From NCBI GenBank assembly GCA_016744485.1, contig JADGEG010000105.1, positions 1-7,024 on the forward strand: a DNA stretch of 7,024 nucleotides, given 5' to 3'. Positions 6,255 through 7,024 of this stretch are shown here, one piece after another. The notes under the pieces were generated by a model, which worked only from the letters and a program-made list of their open reading frames with translations, was not told where the DNA came from and ran no database searches. Each line of letters starts with the position of its first letter. The stretch's first letter is position 1. Source of the stretch: Arcobacter sp. (GTDB lineage Bacteria > Campylobacterota > Campylobacteria > Campylobacterales > Arcobacteraceae). The position numbers and the translations under genes are program-made.

Positions 6255-6882
6255 TGTAAGAGTATATGAGATTGCAGAAGAAGCTGGTGCATCAAGTGCT
6301 GAAGTAGTAAAAAAAGCAAAAGATTTGGGGATAGAGCTAAAATCAGCTCAAAGTCAAGTATCATTTTCAGATGCAGAAGAAATAGCAACTTATATAATGA
6401 CAGGAAAAAGTTCTAAGCTTAAGATAAAAAAGAAAGATAAAGATAAAAAAACTTTATCTAAAAAAGATGAAGAAGCAATAAAGAACAAAGAAGAAGATAG
6501 TGGTATTATAAAAAATAAATTAGAAAAGCCAAAAAACATTGAAGAACAAAATATTTCTTTGAAAGAAGATAAAGATAATAATACGAGTTTAAGTGAAATT
6601 TCTAATGAAAGTAAAAGTAAATCTTCTACCCCAAGTACTCCAAGTAAATCTCCTATTAGAATCATTCCTAAAAAAAGAGGTTTAAAAATTGTAAAAAAAC
6701 TTAAACCTAAGATTATACATAAGCCAAATATTGATATAAATGTAAATGAAGAAAATAAACAAATGAAGTCTCTTAGTGAAATATTTGGATCTAATAATAT
6801 TAAACAAAATACATCTTCAACTAAAGAGATAAAATCTAAAATTAAAAAAGATAAAAAAAAACCAATACAAAAAGACCAATAG
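6244..6882 (+). CDS. infB: Translation initiation factor IF2, N-terminal part, ended by an in-frame TAG
   Basis: IF2 is the GTPase that brings fMet-tRNA to the 30S subunit and joins the 50S. The first 212 codons are visible. Residues 4-53 form an IF2-N domain (VRVYEIAEEAGASSAEVVKKAKDLGI, then FSDAEEIATYI). Residues 54-212 are a Lys/Ser/Glu-rich disordered linker with a basic PKKRGLKIVKKLKPKI patch (142-157) and KSLSEIFGSNN (175-185), both resembling linker motifs of campylobacterial IF2. The frame then stops at TAG 6880-6882. A full IF2 here should be roughly 850-950 aa with the GTP-binding G domain far downstream, so this segment alone cannot function as IF2. The frame continues open past the TAG with IF2-like sequence (next entry). 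The gene name is secure from domain and position; whether it is a pseudogene, an error, a readthrough gene or a split gene is open. Confidence 0.88.
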   Translation: MSDNVRVYEIAEEAGASSAEVVKKAKDLGIELKSAQSQVSFSDAEEIATYIMTGKSSKLKIKKKDKDKKTLSKKDEEAIKNKEEDSGIIKNKLEKPKNIEEQNISLKEDKDNNTSLSEISNESKSKSSTPSTPSKSPIRIIPKKRGLKIVKKLKPKIIHKPNIDINVNEENKQMKSLSEIFGSNNIKQNTSSTKEIKSKIKKDKKKPIQKDQ

Positions 6883-7024
6883 TATGGAAAAATAATAGAT
6901 ATGTCTTTACAAAATAACAAAAAAGTATTTATTAATAATAAAAATATTAATAATTATGATTCTTTATTAGGAGAGGAAGTATTTTTATTAGATATTGTTG
7001 AATCTGATAAATCTAAATTATTAG
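6883..7024 (+). CDS. infB: IF2 continuation in the same frame after the TAG (partial, runs off the window)
   Basis: Directly after the TAG the same frame is open for 47 codons to the window edge, while both other forward frames hit stops within about 40 nt. It begins YGKIIDMSLQNN and contains YDSLLGEEVFLLDIVES. The LLGEEV-LLD core resembles the acidic segment found in campylobacterial IF2 between the basic linker and the GTPase half (recalled, not searched), and YGKIID may stand for the usual HG-x-(I/L) that precedes it. An in-frame ATG at 6901 could start a separate product; upstream of it only a weak GGA (6886-6888, 12 nt away) is seen. The G domain is not in view. I infer that this is the body of infB, interrupted by one codon. 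Confidence 0.7.

Noticed and set aside
6418..6490. Tandem repeat in the Lys-rich IF2 linker
   Set aside because: AAAGATAAA-type units recur but are irregular. This is low-complexity coding sequence typical of IF2 linkers, not a defined repeat array.
6390..6920. 176-aa minus-strand ORF rich in Leu/Phe/Ile, resembling a membrane protein
   Set aside because: It is the antisense of the Lys/Ser-rich IF2 linker: AAA/GAA codons read as Phe/Leu on the other strand. No ribosome site or family motif.
6853..6925. Simple programmed frameshift in the A9 run as the way past the infB stop
   Set aside because: The IF2-like sequence after the TAG is in the same frame as before it. A single shift leads to stops within a few dozen nt in either other frame.

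Overview
The window is strongly AT-rich, densely packed and entirely plus-strand. The gene order nadA - nadC - DHH phosphoesterase - M23 peptidase - lpxC - short TsaB-like protein - thrB - ylxR - infB is the chromosomal housekeeping order I know from Campylobacterota (the C. jejuni lpxC-thrB-infB neighbourhood is the same). The low GC and the nadA-nadC start suggest an Arcobacteraceae-like member. The group assignment comes from gene order and protein motifs recalled from memory, not from a search. This is core genome: I see no insertion sequence, phage gene, CRISPR array, tRNA or rRNA.

Layout: 1-455 is the 3' part of nadA (quinolinate synthase). It overlaps nadC (452-1273) by 4 nt, so the two form an NAD-biosynthesis pair. 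A 62-nt gap carries a TATAAT box and a strong Shine-Dalgarno, and probably starts a new transcript. That transcript reads nrnA-like phosphoesterase (1336-2325), membrane-anchored M23 peptidase (2309-3682), lpxC (3679-4578), TsaB-like (4594-5046) and thrB (5060-5941), with overlaps or gaps of no more than 15 nt. A 34-nt gap with a second perfect TATAAT precedes ylxR (5976-6254), which overlaps infB (6244 onward). There is no stretch above 300 nt without a gene, and no convincing hairpin terminator.

The genes serve unrelated core processes: NAD synthesis, nanoRNA/pAp turnover, wall remodelling, lipid A synthesis, tRNA t6A modification, threonine synthesis and translation initiation. They are joined by tight packing and probable translational coupling rather than by one pathway. 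Five of the eight visible starts are GTG or TTG.

The most notable observation is in infB. The IF2 reading frame meets an in-frame TAG at 6880-6882, after 212 codons, inside the N-terminal linker. The same frame then stays open for 47 codons to the window end and encodes a segment resembling the conserved acidic 'GEEV-LLD' part of IF2 of this group. IF2 is essential, so this is a sequence error, a nonsense mutation rescued by internal initiation, stop-codon readthrough, or a naturally split IF2. The window ends too early to decide. I found no clear novel defence or mobile system.
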